Source: Pseudomonas paralcaligenes (GTDB taxonomy: Bacteria > Pseudomonadota > Gammaproteobacteria > Pseudomonadales > Pseudomonadaceae). Taken from it: a stretch of 64,000 nt of DNA. Under the pieces are notes generated by a model. It searched no databases. It was given only the letters and a program-made list of their open reading frames with translations, and was not told where the DNA came from. Location of the stretch: NCBI RefSeq assembly GCF_019655855.1, contig NZ_BPFX01000003.1:186001-250000 (forward strand), given 5' to 3'. The position numbers and the translations under genes were made by a program. Positions 9,850 through 18,395 of the stretch are shown here, in pieces (positions within the stretch are counted from its first letter, which is position 1; each line of letters begins with the position of its first letter).

Positions 9850-10893
9850 ATGCCTTTCGCCAACGACCTGATCGAACACAACCGCCAGCAGCTGGACGAA
9901 GTGCCGGCTGCCCGCCTGCAGTCGCGCTTCCTGTTCGAACCGGCCAAGGTCATGGCCCTGCTGCGCGAGCGTATCGTCGGCCAGGACGCGGTGCTGGAGC
10001 AGGTCGAGGCGCTGCTCAAGGTGGTCAAGGCCGATATCGGCGAGTGTGAGCGGCCGCTGTCGGTCAACCTGTTCATGGGCCCCACCGGCGTCGGCAAGAC
10101 CGAGGTGGTGCGCCTGCTGGCCCAGGCCATCCACGGCCGTGCCGACGCCTTCTGCCGCATCGACATGCATACCCTGGCCCAGGAGCACTACGCCGCCGCG
10201 CTGACTGGCGCGCCGCCGGGCTATGTCGGCAGCAAGGAGGGCACTACCCTGTTCGACGCCGAGGCCATCGCCGGCACATTCGGCCGCCCCGGCATCGTGT
10301 TGTTCGACGAGCTGGAGAAGGCCAGCCCCGAGGTACTGCGTAGCCTGCTCGGCGTGCTGGAGAACGGCCGCCTGACCCTCACCGCCGGCAGCCGTACCCT
10401 GGATTTCCGCAACAGCCTGATCTTCATGACCAGCAACGTCGGCGCCCAGCCGGTGCAGCGCCTGCGCGAGCGCTTCGCCCGGGGCTGGCGCAGCTGGCTG
10501 GGCCTGCGCGCCGACGAGGCCGGCGAGCGCGAGCGGGCGCTCATGCGCAGCTTCGACCCGGAATTCCTCAACCGCATCGACCGCATCCTCGACTTCCAGA
10601 GCCTCGACGACGACTGGCTGGAGGCGCTGCTGGAGATCGAGCTGACCAAGCTCAACCAGCGCCTGGGTCGCCAGGGCCGCTCGCTGTGGCTGGAGGAGGG
10701 CGCGGTCGAGTGGCTGTGCCGCGCCCACGACGCGCGCTATGGCGCCCGCGCCCTGGCGCGGCGGGTGCGGACCGAGCTGGAGCCGGCCATCGCCGACTGC
10801 GTGCTGCAGGACCCGGCGGCGATCCGCCTGCGCGCGCAAGCCAATGAAGACGGGTTGCGTGTGGTGGTCGAGCACGACCGGTCGAACGGTTAA
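9850..10893 (+). CDS. amiB: AmiB-like AAA+ ATPase (ClpA/ClpB C-terminal domain type)
   Basis: A 347-residue AAA+ protein with a single ATPase module like the second domain of ClpA/ClpB. Walker A GPTGVGKTE starts at residue 77, the pore-type loop ALTGAPPGYVGSKEG is near 117-131, Walker B IVLFDELEKA near 150-159, and the C-terminal helical domain has YGARALARRVRTELEP. It lacks the Clp N-domain and first ATPase ring. In P. aeruginosa, amiB directly follows amiE and is described as a chaperone-like protein; the same order here supports the name. Its client is not known from the sequence. Confidence 0.82.
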   Translation: MPFANDLIEHNRQQLDEVPAARLQSRFLFEPAKVMALLRERIVGQDAVLEQVEALLKVVKADIGECERPLSVNLFMGPTGVGKTEVVRLLAQAIHGRADAFCRIDMHTLAQEHYAAALTGAPPGYVGSKEGTTLFDAEAIAGTFGRPGIVLFDELEKASPEVLRSLLGVLENGRLTLTAGSRTLDFRNSLIFMTSNVGAQPVQRLRERFARGWRSWLGLRADEAGERERALMRSFDPEFLNRIDRILDFQSLDDDWLEALLEIELTKLNQRLGRQGRSLWLEEGAVEWLCRAHDARYGARALARRVRTELEPAIADCVLQDPAAIRLRAQANEDGLRVVVEHDRSNG

Positions 10894-10925
10894 ACTGGCG
10901 TCTTTCCGTTTCTGGTTGCTCCGCC

Positions 10926-12257
10926 ATGTCCTTCGAACCCCTCGGCCTGATCGAACCCCTGCTGCGTACCCTGGAGGCGCTCGACTACCGCGAGCCAACG
11001 CCGGTGCAGAAGCAGGCCATTCCCGCCGTGCTCAAGGGGCGCGACGTGCTCGCCGCAGCGCAGACCGGCACCGGCAAGACCGCCGGCTTCGCCCTGCCGC
11101 TGCTGCAGAAGCTGACCATGGAGGGCTCGCAGGTAGCGGCCAACTCGGTGCGCGCGCTGGTGCTGGTGCCGACCCGCGAACTGGCCGAGCAGGTGGCCCA
11201 GGCCGTGCAGCAGTACGCGCAGAACCTGCCGCTGCGCACCTATACGGTGTACGGCGGGGTCAGCATCAACCCGCAGATGATGAAGCTGCGCAAGGGCATC
11301 GACCTGCTGGTGGCCACCCCCGGTCGCCTGCTCGACCTGTACCGGCAGAACGCGGTGCGCTTCGATCAGCTGCAGGCGCTGGTGCTGGACGAGGCCGACC
11401 GCATGCTCGACCTCGGCTTTGCCAAGGAGCTGGACGAGCTGTTCAGCGCACTGCCGCGCAAGCGCCAGACCCTGCTGTTCTCCGCCACCTTCTCCGACGC
11501 CATCCGGCAGATGGCCAAGGAGCTGCTGCGCGACCCGCTGTCCATCGAGGTCAGCCCGCGCAATGCGGCTGCCAAGAGCGTCAAGCAGTGGCTGGTGACG
11601 GTGGACAAGAAGCGCAAGAGCGAGCTGCTGCTGCACCTGTACCGCGAGCGCGGCTGGGACCAGCTGCTGGTGTTCGCCAAGACCCGCAAGGGCGTCGACG
11701 AGCTGGAGCAGCTGCTGTTGGCCGAAGGTATCGCTGCCGACTCGATCCACGGCGACAAGCCGCAACCGTCGCGCCTGCGTGCCTTGCAGCGCTTCAAGGC
11801 CGGTGAAGTCCGTGTGCTGGCCGCCACCGACGTGGCTGCGCGCGGCCTGGACATCAGCGAGCTGCCGCGGGTGGTCAACCTCGACCTGCCGATCGTCGCC
11901 GAGGACTACGTGCACCGCATCGGCCGTACCGGTCGCGCCGGTGCCAGCGGCGAGGCGGTGTCGCTGGTCTGCGCCGACGAAGTCGAGCTGCTGGCGGCCA
12001 TCGAGACGCTGATCGGCCAGATCATCCGCCGCGAGGACGAGCCGGGCTTTGTGCCGGATCATCGGGTGCCGCAGACCGCCCCCGGCGGCGCGGTACTGAA
12101 GAAGCCGAAGAAGCCCAAGGTCAAAGTGATCCCCGGCGCCGGCAAGGGCAAGATCCACATGGGCAACTGGTTCGAGGCCGATGATGACAAGCCGAAGGCC
12201 AAGGCCGTGCGCGCGGTGCCCAAGTTCGGCGAGAAGCCGCGGCCGAAGAAGAAGTAG
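10926..12257 (+). CDS. rhlE: DEAD-box ATP-dependent RNA helicase, RhlE type
   Basis: A 443-residue helicase with all core motifs: Q-motif region TPVQKQAIPAV, motif I AAAQTGTGKT (43-52), DEAD at 155-158, SAT at 186-188, and motif VI HRIGRTGRAG from 330. The C-terminal tail after about residue 375 is Lys/Pro-rich (KKPKKPKVKVIPG), typical of RhlE-type RNA-binding extensions. It unwinds RNA duplexes in ribosome assembly or mRNA decay. It starts 32 bases after amiB, so some read-through is likely, but it probably has a role outside amide metabolism. Confidence 0.92.
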   Translation: MSFEPLGLIEPLLRTLEALDYREPTPVQKQAIPAVLKGRDVLAAAQTGTGKTAGFALPLLQKLTMEGSQVAANSVRALVLVPTRELAEQVAQAVQQYAQNLPLRTYTVYGGVSINPQMMKLRKGIDLLVATPGRLLDLYRQNAVRFDQLQALVLDEADRMLDLGFAKELDELFSALPRKRQTLLFSATFSDAIRQMAKELLRDPLSIEVSPRNAAAKSVKQWLVTVDKKRKSELLLHLYRERGWDQLLVFAKTRKGVDELEQLLLAEGIAADSIHGDKPQPSRLRALQRFKAGEVRVLAATDVAARGLDISELPRVVNLDLPIVAEDYVHRIGRTGRAGASGEAVSLVCADEVELLAAIETLIGQIIRREDEPGFVPDHRVPQTAPGGAVLKKPKKPKVKVIPGAGKGKIHMGNWFEADDDKPKAKAVRAVPKFGEKPRPKKK

Positions 12258-12266
12258 GCCCCGCGC

Positions 12267-12710
12267 TCAGTCCTGGCGCAGCTGGCCGACCGCCGCGTCG
12301 GTCATGTCGTAGATCACCAGGCACAGGTGCTCAATGCGGCCCTGGGCGGCGGCCAGCGGCAGGATGGTCAGGTTCTGGTACATGAAGTCGGCCTGGCCGG
12401 TGATCGGCCGGTAGCTCTTGAAACGCATCAGGTAGGGCCGCTGCTGCCACAGGCTGAAGGCGCGGGTGCCCAGGCGCAGCACGGTGCCGACCTTGCGCTC
12501 CAGCCAGGGCCGGTCGATCTCCGGGAACAGCTCGAACAGCACCCGCCCCTGGGCCTGGTCGGCGCCCAGGCCCGAGTGGTTCTCCATGAAGCTGTTCCAC
12601 ACCTCGACCCGGTACTCGCGGTCCAGCACCAGCACGCCCACGTCCAGGCACTGGACGATGTCGAGCAGCCAGTGCAGCTCCTGCAGGTCGATCTGTGCGC
12701 GTTCGCCCAT
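12267..12710 (-). CDS. single PAS-domain protein
   Basis: A 147-residue cytoplasmic protein consisting of one PAS fold: LDVGVLVLDREYRVEVWN is the usual beta-strand entry, GRVLFELFPEI follows, and RIEHLCLVIYDMTD ends the domain. No kinase or output domain is attached. It starts 4 bases after the stop of the upstream response-regulator gene and ends convergent to rhlE with only 9 bases between the stops. It probably senses a signal or binds a partner for the adjacent CheC-type regulator. The function is not established. Confidence 0.8.
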   Translation of the reverse strand: MGERAQIDLQELHWLLDIVQCLDVGVLVLDREYRVEVWNSFMENHSGLGADQAQGRVLFELFPEIDRPWLERKVGTVLRLGTRAFSLWQQRPYLMRFKSYRPITGQADFMYQNLTILPLAAAQGRIEHLCLVIYDMTDAAVGQLRQD

Positions 12711-12714
12711 CGGC

Positions 12715-13713
12715 TCACTCCATCAGGTGCTGGATCTTGCCGGTCAGCCGCGGCACCGAGTCCTCGGTGAACAGCAACAGCAGATCGAAGTGCACGGCGT
12801 GGTTCTCCAGGCCGTAACTGATTTCCACCGCCAGGGTCTGGCGCCAGCGCTCGCGGTTGAGCTGGATCAGCTCGCCGACCCGGGCGTGCTGGCCGAGCAG
12901 TTGCGGATGGCCCTGGGAGAAACGGATGTCCAGCTGCTCGGCGATGCCGGACAGGCAGGCGCCGATCAGGATGCTGGCCAGGTCCAGCAGCATCTCCGAG
13001 GTGTCGTTCTCGTTGTCCGGCTGCCAGCCGAGCAGACGGGCGATGTCGGCCACCTCCGAGTCGTGGAACAGCAGCAGTGCCTCGCCGGCGATGGCCTCGC
13101 CGATGAAGCCCTGGCACACGGCGCTGAGGTGCTCGCCGCGGCGGGCGTCCTCCAGGGCCATGTGCAGCTCGCTGACCTCGAACAGGTTGACCGCCGGGAT
13201 CGGCAGACGCACGAACACCCCCAGCTCCTCGGCCAGCAGCGCGGCGGCGCGGCCCATGGCGACGTTGCTGACCTCGCGCAGGGCGTCGCGGAAGCCGACC
13301 CTGAAGGCCAGCTCCTTGCGTGCCGGAGGCGGCTCCTCAGTGGCGGGGGGCTGGAACAGGCCGAGGCTGCGCAGGGTCTCGCGCAGCTCGTCGGCCGGCG
13401 CCGGCTTGCGGATGAAACCCAGGGCGCCGAGTTCGGCGACCCGCCGCTGGGCTTCCTCCTGGATGTCGCCGGAAACCACCACGATGCGGCAGGCATGGCC
13501 CTCCTCGCGGACCTTGGCCAGTACCTGGTAGCCGTCCATCACCGGCATGGTCAGGTCCAGCAGCACCACCTGGCCCAGGCCCTGGCGGATCGCGGCCATG
13601 GCTTCCTCGCCCTGGCTGGCCTGGGTGATGGACACCGGCCACTCGGGGGGCAGGGCGCGGATCAGTTGCTTGCGCGCCATGGTGGAGTCGTCGCAGACCA
13701 GCAGTGGGAGCAC
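12715..13713 (-). CDS. response regulator with receiver and CheC/CheX-like domain
   Basis: A 332-residue protein. Residues 1-120 form a CheY-like receiver: acidic pair D8-D9 in LVCDDSTMARKQ, phospho-acceptor D53 in LLDLTMPVMDG, conserved Lys in GFIRKPAP. Residues from about 145 (FRDALREVSNVAMGRAAALLA) resemble the CheC/CheX/FliY phosphatase fold, with a second repeat in TSEMLLDLASILIGACLSG. The frame is open further upstream, but the GTG at 13713 (VLPLLVCDDS) gives the usual receiver N-terminus. It probably dephosphorylates or competes for a chemotaxis-type phospho-signal. It forms a two-gene operon with the PAS protein. Confidence 0.8.
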   Translation of the reverse strand: MLPLLVCDDSTMARKQLIRALPPEWPVSITQASQGEEAMAAIRQGLGQVVLLDLTMPVMDGYQVLAKVREEGHACRIVVVSGDIQEEAQRRVAELGALGFIRKPAPADELRETLRSLGLFQPPATEEPPPARKELAFRVGFRDALREVSNVAMGRAAALLAEELGVFVRLPIPAVNLFEVSELHMALEDARRGEHLSAVCQGFIGEAIAGEALLLFHDSEVADIARLLGWQPDNENDTSEMLLDLASILIGACLSGIAEQLDIRFSQGHPQLLGQHARVGELIQLNRERWRQTLAVEISYGLENHAVHFDLLLLFTEDSVPRLTGKIQHLME

Positions 13714-13828
13714 GTGGACACCTGCAAGAAGATCGATAGCGCAAGCATAGACCTCGGCGCCGCGCGTTGGTCGCATCGTTATGCGTGTCTTGAGGTGTTT
13801 TCGGCGGCGGTTCGGGCCGCTCGGGGTG

Positions 13829-14596
13829 CTAGGCGTTCTGCTGCTGCGGGGCATCCAGCGCCTTCAGCTCCTGGCGCACCTCGGCCAGGCAGGCCTGGTG
13901 CAGGTTGCGATAGTGCCTCGGCGCGCGCCGCGCGTACTGCTCGATCTGCTCCAGCTGGCCGCGGGCCTCGGCGTCGCGGCCGGCCCGGCGCAGCAGCAGG
14001 GCGTAGTGGTAGCGGGCCTCGGGGCCGGCGAAGTGGCCGAGCAGGGCGTGGAATTCTTCTTCGGCCTTGGCCAGTTCGCCGAGCGCGGTCAGGGCCCGGG
14101 CGTAGAGCAGGTGGCCTTCGCTGGAGCGGTATTGCGGATTGTGCTGGATCAGTTGGTCCAGGGTGTCGCGGCAGCCGGTGGCGTCGTGCTGGGCGAGCTG
14201 CGCCCGGGCGAGGCCGAGCATGATGTCCGGCGCGTGGCTGTGGACGCCGCGCAGGGCCGCGCGGTAGTGCTCGGCGGCTTCCGCGGCTCGGTCCAGGCGC
14301 AGCAGCTCGTCGGCCAGCTGTACCCGCGTCTCGCGGGTGTCGCTCTGCTCCAGCGCATCGAACAGGGCGCGCAGGTGGCGCTCGGGGTCGAGGCGGTCGT
14401 GCAGCTGGTTGAGGGTGCGGCGCCCGCGGCGGCTGCGCAGCAGGTCCGGGGCCATGATGCCGAGGAAGTAGATGAGGCAGCCGAGGCCCGGCAGGGCGAT
14501 GATCAGGTACAGCCAGTAGCGCTCCTGGCCGCTGCGGACCACGTGCAGACCGCAGGCGACCTGGCAGGCGATGAGCAACACAGCGAGCAGGGGCAT
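13829..14596 (-). CDS. membrane-anchored TPR protein
   Basis: A 255-residue protein with two N-terminal hydrophobic segments (residues 1-18 and about 27-46, LYLIIALPGLGCLIYFLGI), then a helical region of tetratricopeptide-like repeats from about residue 90 to 230 (RAAEAAEHYRAALRG, GELAKAEEEFHALLG, GRDAEARGQLEQIEQYARRA). TPR domains mediate protein contacts; the partner is unknown. The C-terminus is QQQNA. It is monocistronic as far as can be seen. Confidence 0.78.
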   Translation of the reverse strand: MPLLAVLLIACQVACGLHVVRSGQERYWLYLIIALPGLGCLIYFLGIMAPDLLRSRRGRRTLNQLHDRLDPERHLRALFDALEQSDTRETRVQLADELLRLDRAAEAAEHYRAALRGVHSHAPDIMLGLARAQLAQHDATGCRDTLDQLIQHNPQYRSSEGHLLYARALTALGELAKAEEEFHALLGHFAGPEARYHYALLLRRAGRDAEARGQLEQIEQYARRAPRHYRNLHQACLAEVRQELKALDAPQQQNA

Positions 14597-14669
14597 GGGC
14601 GGGACATCCTTGGCGGGTGGGCGCCTTGTGTAGCACGGCGCCGTGCCATTGTCACCGCGCCGCGCCGGC

Positions 14670-15251
14670 TTATGTGCGGTCCACCCACTTCGGCGCGGCG
14701 GTCGGCTGCCAGGCGTCCATCAGGTCGAGCAGTTCGCCCGGCGACTCGCTGACCTGGAGGATGGTGCGGTGCTGCTCGCGGACGAAGCGCTCGGCCACCA
14801 GGTGGTCGAGGAACTCGGTCAGGCGCGAGTAGAAGCCGTCCACTTCGAGCAGGCCGAGCGGCTTGGCGTGGTAGCCGAGCTGGCCCCATGTCCAGACCTC
14901 GAACAGCTCTTCCAGGGTGCCCAGGCCGCCGGGCAGGGAGATGAAGGCGTCGGCCAGCTCGGCCATGCGCGCCTTGCGCGCGTGCATGCCGTCGACCACT
15001 TCCAGGCGGGTCAGCCCCTTGTGGCCGATCTCGGCGCGTTCCAGGCTCTGCGGGATGATGCCGATCACCTCGCCGCCCGCGGCCAGCGCGGCGTCGGCGA
15101 CCACGCCCATCAGGCCGACCGCGCCGCCGCCGTAGACCAGGGTCAGGCCGCGCTCGGCCAGGCTGCGGCCGAGGTTCTCGGCGGCTTCGCGGTAGATCGG
15201 GCGGGCGCCGGGGCTGGCGCCACAGAACACGCAGACGGACTTCAGGTTCAT
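14670..15251 (-). CDS. LOG family protein (cytokinin riboside monophosphate phosphoribohydrolase type)
   Basis: A 193-residue Rossmann-fold enzyme of the LOG/TIGR00730 family. The signature PGGLGTLEE is at residues 107-115 and the nucleotide-binding loop [10 protein letters not shown] at 40-49; the conserved MHARKARM lies at 89-96. Members hydrolyse nucleoside 5'-monophosphates to base and ribose-5-phosphate. The start at 15251 ([11 protein letters not shown]) is the family start; a longer frame exists without a better site. Confidence 0.9.
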   Translation of the reverse strand: MNLKSVCVFCGASPGARPIYREAAENLGRSLAERGLTLVYGGGAVGLMGVVADAALAAGGEVIGIIPQSLERAEIGHKGLTRLEVVDGMHARKARMAELADAFISLPGGLGTLEELFEVWTWGQLGYHAKPLGLLEVDGFYSRLTEFLDHLVAERFVREQHRTILQVSESPGELLDLMDAWQPTAAPKWVDRT

Positions 15252-15303
15252 GCAGGGGCTCCCATGGTCGTGAAGGGCGCACAGGGTAACCCTGTCCAAT
15301 CGG

Positions 15304-15387
15304 TCAGGCGAGTTGTTCCGGGCAGGTACCGCTGGCGCCGGCGGCATACGCGGCCAGCATGGCGTGCAGGAAATGCGGGGTGGACAT
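15304..15387 (-). CDS. possible 27-residue small protein upstream of the LOG gene
   Basis: A short open frame [20 protein letters not shown]... of 27 residues with a TGA stop. It is preceded by GGAGAA at a good spacing (7 bases) before the ATG, which is why it is reported. It lies 52 bases upstream of, and in the same direction as, the LOG gene. No family is recognised. It could be a leader peptide or small protein, or chance. Confidence 0.35.
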   Translation of the reverse strand: MSTPHFLHAMLAAYAAGASGTCPEQLA

Positions 15388-15539
15388 GGCGGGTTCTCCG
15401 GGATGGTCTGGCGGCCAGACTACGCCCGGGGCGGCGGGGCTTCCCGTTGATTGTTTCGATCAGGCCCATAGCCGGGCCGCTGGCCACGGCGTCCGTTCAA
15501 CATCGAGCGAGCTGGTGCTATGCAAGGCAAAACAGACTC

Positions 15540-16430
15540 TCAGCGTGGCAGTGAGGTCAGGTCCTTATACGGGCGTTCGGCGAAGAAGCGCTCCAGCCAG
15601 GGCTGGTAGTGGGCCAGGGTGCGCGGTGGGATGTAGATCTGCTGCGCCTCGATGAACAGGGCGATGACCTCGGGGCGGCGGGCGATCTCGTCGATCCGGC
15701 GCACCAGCTCGGCGCCCTCGGCGTTGCGGCTGCAGTAGATGCCGCTGAGGTAGGGCGAGCCGACCTCGGCCAGCGGCAGCAGGCTCAGGCCCCGCGCCAG
15801 GCCCTGCTGGCGCTGCACGTACTGCACCACCTCGGCGTAGTCCAGCAGGTAGTCGATGCGCCCGCGTTCGAGCATGCCGTAGAGGTTGCTGCCGGCGCTG
15901 CTGGTCTGGATGCGCTGCAGCTGGGGCTGCGCCTCGGGGGCCTGCAGCAGCGGGTCGAGCACCGGCCCGTAGCTGCGGTCGCGGACCAGCCCGCCGCGCA
16001 GGCGCTTGTCGCGCAGCAGCTCGCGCAGCGACACCTCGTCCCGGCCTGCTGCGAAGCGCTGCACGTCCTCGCTACGCACCACCAGCTGGTGCGGCATGGC
16101 GACGAACAGGTCGACGTAGTAGCCGTGGCGGTCGCGCTCTGGGGTGCGGAAGGTCGGCAGGAAGCAGCTCAGCGGCTCGCGCTTGAGCTGTTCCAGGCCG
16201 CGGGTGAGGTTGTTCAGGCGGTAGTGGTGGCGGTATTCCGGGAGGCGCTCGACGATCTGCTGCAGCAGATCGACCATGATGCCGCCGTCCGGCTGGTTGT
16301 CGCGCTCGTTGATCAGGCCCGGCCACGGGCTCATGTTCCAGGTCACGTCCAGCGGCTGCGCCGTTTCGCCGCGCACCGGCAGGGACAGCGTCAGCAGGAC
16401 GAGCAGCAGGGGGACGAGGCGAGCGGGCAT
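15540..16430 (-). CDS. periplasmic solute-binding-like protein (TIGR02285-type)
   Basis: A 296-residue exported protein. The signal sequence MPARLVPLLLVLLTLSLPVRG is followed by a mature region resembling family 3 extracellular solute-binding proteins (PDGGIMVDLLQQIVERLPEY), with a conserved LDYAEVVQYVQRQQG late in the protein. Similar genes in Pseudomonas stand alone without ABC partners, as here, so it may be a sensor or orphan binding protein. A GTG nine bases upstream (16439) is an alternative start. The ligand is unknown. Confidence 0.75.
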   Translation of the reverse strand: MPARLVPLLLVLLTLSLPVRGETAQPLDVTWNMSPWPGLINERDNQPDGGIMVDLLQQIVERLPEYRHHYRLNNLTRGLEQLKREPLSCFLPTFRTPERDRHGYYVDLFVAMPHQLVVRSEDVQRFAAGRDEVSLRELLRDKRLRGGLVRDRSYGPVLDPLLQAPEAQPQLQRIQTSSAGSNLYGMLERGRIDYLLDYAEVVQYVQRQQGLARGLSLLPLAEVGSPYLSGIYCSRNAEGAELVRRIDEIARRPEVIALFIEAQQIYIPPRTLAHYQPWLERFFAERPYKDLTSLPR

Positions 16431-16524
16431 GCGGGACACTTCGGCGAAGGGCGGGGCCAGTCTAGCAAGGCGGGAAGGGGCTGCCCGTGCGCCCCGTCTC
16501 GGTGGCGCATCGCGGCGGCGGCCT

Positions 16525-17160
16525 TCAGTCGCTGCCCTGGCCGATGCCGCGCCAGTGCTTGGCGCCGATGAAGATGAAGCGCAGCTGCTGGATCATCTTG
16601 GCTTCCGGCGTGAGGTGCGCGGGCAGCGCCTCGGCGGGCGGGTCGATCAGCTCGGGCAAGGTGGCGAACACGGTCTTCACCACCAGGTCGGAAACAATGT
16701 CCAGCGCGGGCTCGTCCAGGTGCGGCGTGCGGTTCATCAGCTTGAGGTCGGCGGCCAGGTCGTCGGTGATCCGCTGGCGCAGGTGGCCGATGGCCTGGCG
16801 CACCGGCTGCGAGCCGCCGTACTGCTCGCGGGCGAGGAACAGGAACTGGCTGCGGTTGTCGCTCACCGCGTCGAGGAAGATGCGCGCGCTGGCCTCGATG
16901 ATGCTGCCCATCTCGAACTGGCTGCGGCGCACCTCGCGCAGGGTGCTGCGGAAGGTGGCGTCGACCTCGGCGACCAGCGCCAGGCCCAGTTCGTCCATGT
17001 CTTGGAAGTGCCGGTAGAAGCCGGTCGGCACGATGCCGGCGGTGCGGCTGACTTCGCGCAGGCTCAGGCTGCCGAAGCCGCGGCCGCTGTCCATCAGGCT
17101 GCGGGCGGCATCCATCAGGGCGTGGCGGGTCTGCTGTTTCTGTTCTGCGCGTGGCGACAT
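16525..17160 (-). CDS. desT: TetR-family regulator of unsaturated fatty acid synthesis DesT
   Basis: A 211-residue TetR repressor starting MSPRAEQKQQTRHALM, matching DesT. The helix-turn-helix is at about residues 27-50 (SLSLREVSRTAGIVPTGFYR) and the ligand-binding domain contains NRSQFLFLAREQYGG. In P. aeruginosa DesT binds acyl-CoAs and represses desCB, tuning the saturated/unsaturated ratio. Here it is divergent from the oxidoreductase/desaturase pair, with two palindromic operators in the 136-bp gap. The start at 17160 matches the known protein; an in-frame extension is open but unlikely. Confidence 0.93.
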   Translation of the reverse strand: MSPRAEQKQQTRHALMDAARSLMDSGRGFGSLSLREVSRTAGIVPTGFYRHFQDMDELGLALVAEVDATFRSTLREVRRSQFEMGSIIEASARIFLDAVSDNRSQFLFLAREQYGGSQPVRQAIGHLRQRITDDLAADLKLMNRTPHLDEPALDIVSDLVVKTVFATLPELIDPPAEALPAHLTPEAKMIQQLRFIFIGAKHWRGIGQGSD

Positions 17161-17225
17161 GGCGTTCAGGGACGATGACGGCTTAGCGGGGCACTCTAGC
17201 ATCTTGTCGCCGGCGAATCACAGTG

Positions 17226-17243
17226 AGTGAACAAGTGTTTACT
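17226..17243. promoter_or_regulatory. DesT operator candidate 1
   Basis: AGTGAACAAGTGTTTACT is an imperfect palindrome (arms AGTGAACA/TGTTTACT) 26 bp from the second site. It lies closer to the desT side of the intergenic region, so it may serve autoregulation. Confidence 0.7.
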
Positions 17244-17268
17244 GAGATATGAGGCTTCTGGTATTTTT

Positions 17269-17284
17269 GTGAACACTTGTTCAC
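17269..17284. promoter_or_regulatory. DesT operator candidate 2
   Basis: GTGAACACTTGTTCAC has perfect arms GTGAACA/TGTTCAC around CT and ends 12 bp before the desC ATG, where bound repressor would block transcription start or early elongation. The spacing and core agree with the site at 17226. Confidence 0.78.
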
Positions 17285-17296
17285 TGGAATTGCCGT

Positions 17297-18385
17297 ATGC
17301 CCGTCTTGCCCCTTTCCCTCGTCCGTCGCTCCGCGCCCTGGCTGGAGCCCCTGCGACTGCTGGCCGCGCGCGCCTGGCTGCGCGAGGCGGAGGTGGACGC
17401 CGTGCTGGGCTGGTTGCACCCGGCCTGGCGCCTGAACCGTGTGTTCGCCCGGGTGATCGGGCGCGAGTGGGTCAGCGACGACCTGCTGGCGCTGCGCCTG
17501 CGCTGCAACGGCAACGCCCGCGGCTGGCGGCCCGGCCAGCACGTCCAGCTGCATCTGGAGCTGGGCGGCGTGCGCCATGGGCGCAGCTACAGCCTGACCC
17601 GGGTCGACCCGGACGGCTGCGTCGAACTGGGCATCCGCCGCCAGCCTGGCGGGCGTATCTCCAACCATGTGCTCGATCACCTGCCGGTGGGCGCGGTGGT
17701 GGAGCTGGGCCAGGCCGCGGGCGAACTGCATTGGCCGGAGCGCGCGGCCGGGGTCGGCCTGCTGGCGGCGGGCAGCGGCATCACGGCGCTGCTCGGCCTG
17801 ATGCGCGAGGCGCTGGCGCGCGGTTACGCGGCGCCGGTAACCCTGCTGCACTACGTGCGCGAGGCCGGACAGCGCGCCTACCAAGGGGAGCTGCAGCAAC
17901 TGATGCGGCGCCATCCCAACCTGCAGGTGCGCTGGCTGCTGACCGGCCCGGATGCGCCGGCCGATGCCCGGGGCGGGCGCTTCCAGCCTGGCCACCTGCT
18001 CGGCATGAGCGGCTTCGAGCTGCTCGCCTGCGGACCGGCGGGCTTCGTCGAGGCGGTGCGCAACGGCTGGGACGGCGTGCTGCAGAGCGAGGCCTTCAGC
18101 CCGCTGCGCCGCGTGCTCGAGCCCGGCCAGGCGGTGCGCCTGGACTTCTTCCGCAGCCGCCTGGAGGCGAACGGCGACAGCGCCCGCAGCCTGCTGGAGC
18201 AGGCCGAGGCGCATGGCCTGCGCCCGGCCCACGGCTGCCGCCAGGGCATCTGCGCCAGCTGTACCTGCCTGCTGCTCGGCGGCGCCGTGCGCGACCTGCG
18301 CAGCGGCGAGGTGTTCGCCGAGCCGGGGCAGCCTATCCGCCCCTGCGTCAGCGCCCCGCTGGGCGATGTACGAATCGACCTGTAG
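17297..18385 (+). CDS. desC: ferredoxin-type oxidoreductase partner of the desaturase
   Basis: A 362-residue electron-transfer protein: FAD-binding domain (about residues 50-150, RSYSLTRV for flavin), NAD(P)H-binding domain with GLLAAGSGITALLGLMREAL (about 155-175), and a C-terminal plant-type 2Fe-2S domain with HGCRQGICASCTC around residues 314-326. It passes electrons from NAD(P)H to the diiron desaturase encoded immediately downstream. This matches DesC of the DesT-regulated desCB operon in P. aeruginosa. Confidence 0.88.
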   Translation: MPVLPLSLVRRSAPWLEPLRLLAARAWLREAEVDAVLGWLHPAWRLNRVFARVIGREWVSDDLLALRLRCNGNARGWRPGQHVQLHLELGGVRHGRSYSLTRVDPDGCVELGIRRQPGGRISNHVLDHLPVGAVVELGQAAGELHWPERAAGVGLLAAGSGITALLGLMREALARGYAAPVTLLHYVREAGQRAYQGELQQLMRRHPNLQVRWLLTGPDAPADARGGRFQPGHLLGMSGFELLACGPAGFVEAVRNGWDGVLQSEAFSPLRRVLEPGQAVRLDFFRSRLEANGDSARSLLEQAEAHGLRPAHGCRQGICASCTCLLLGGAVRDLRSGEVFAEPGQPIRPCVSAPLGDVRIDL

Positions 18386-18395
18386 GAGTGCCGCG

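Noticed and set aside
12466-14223. Long plus-strand open frame opposite the response-regulator gene
   Set aside because: The minus strand encodes clear receiver, CheC-like and TPR proteins; the plus frame is antisense noise.
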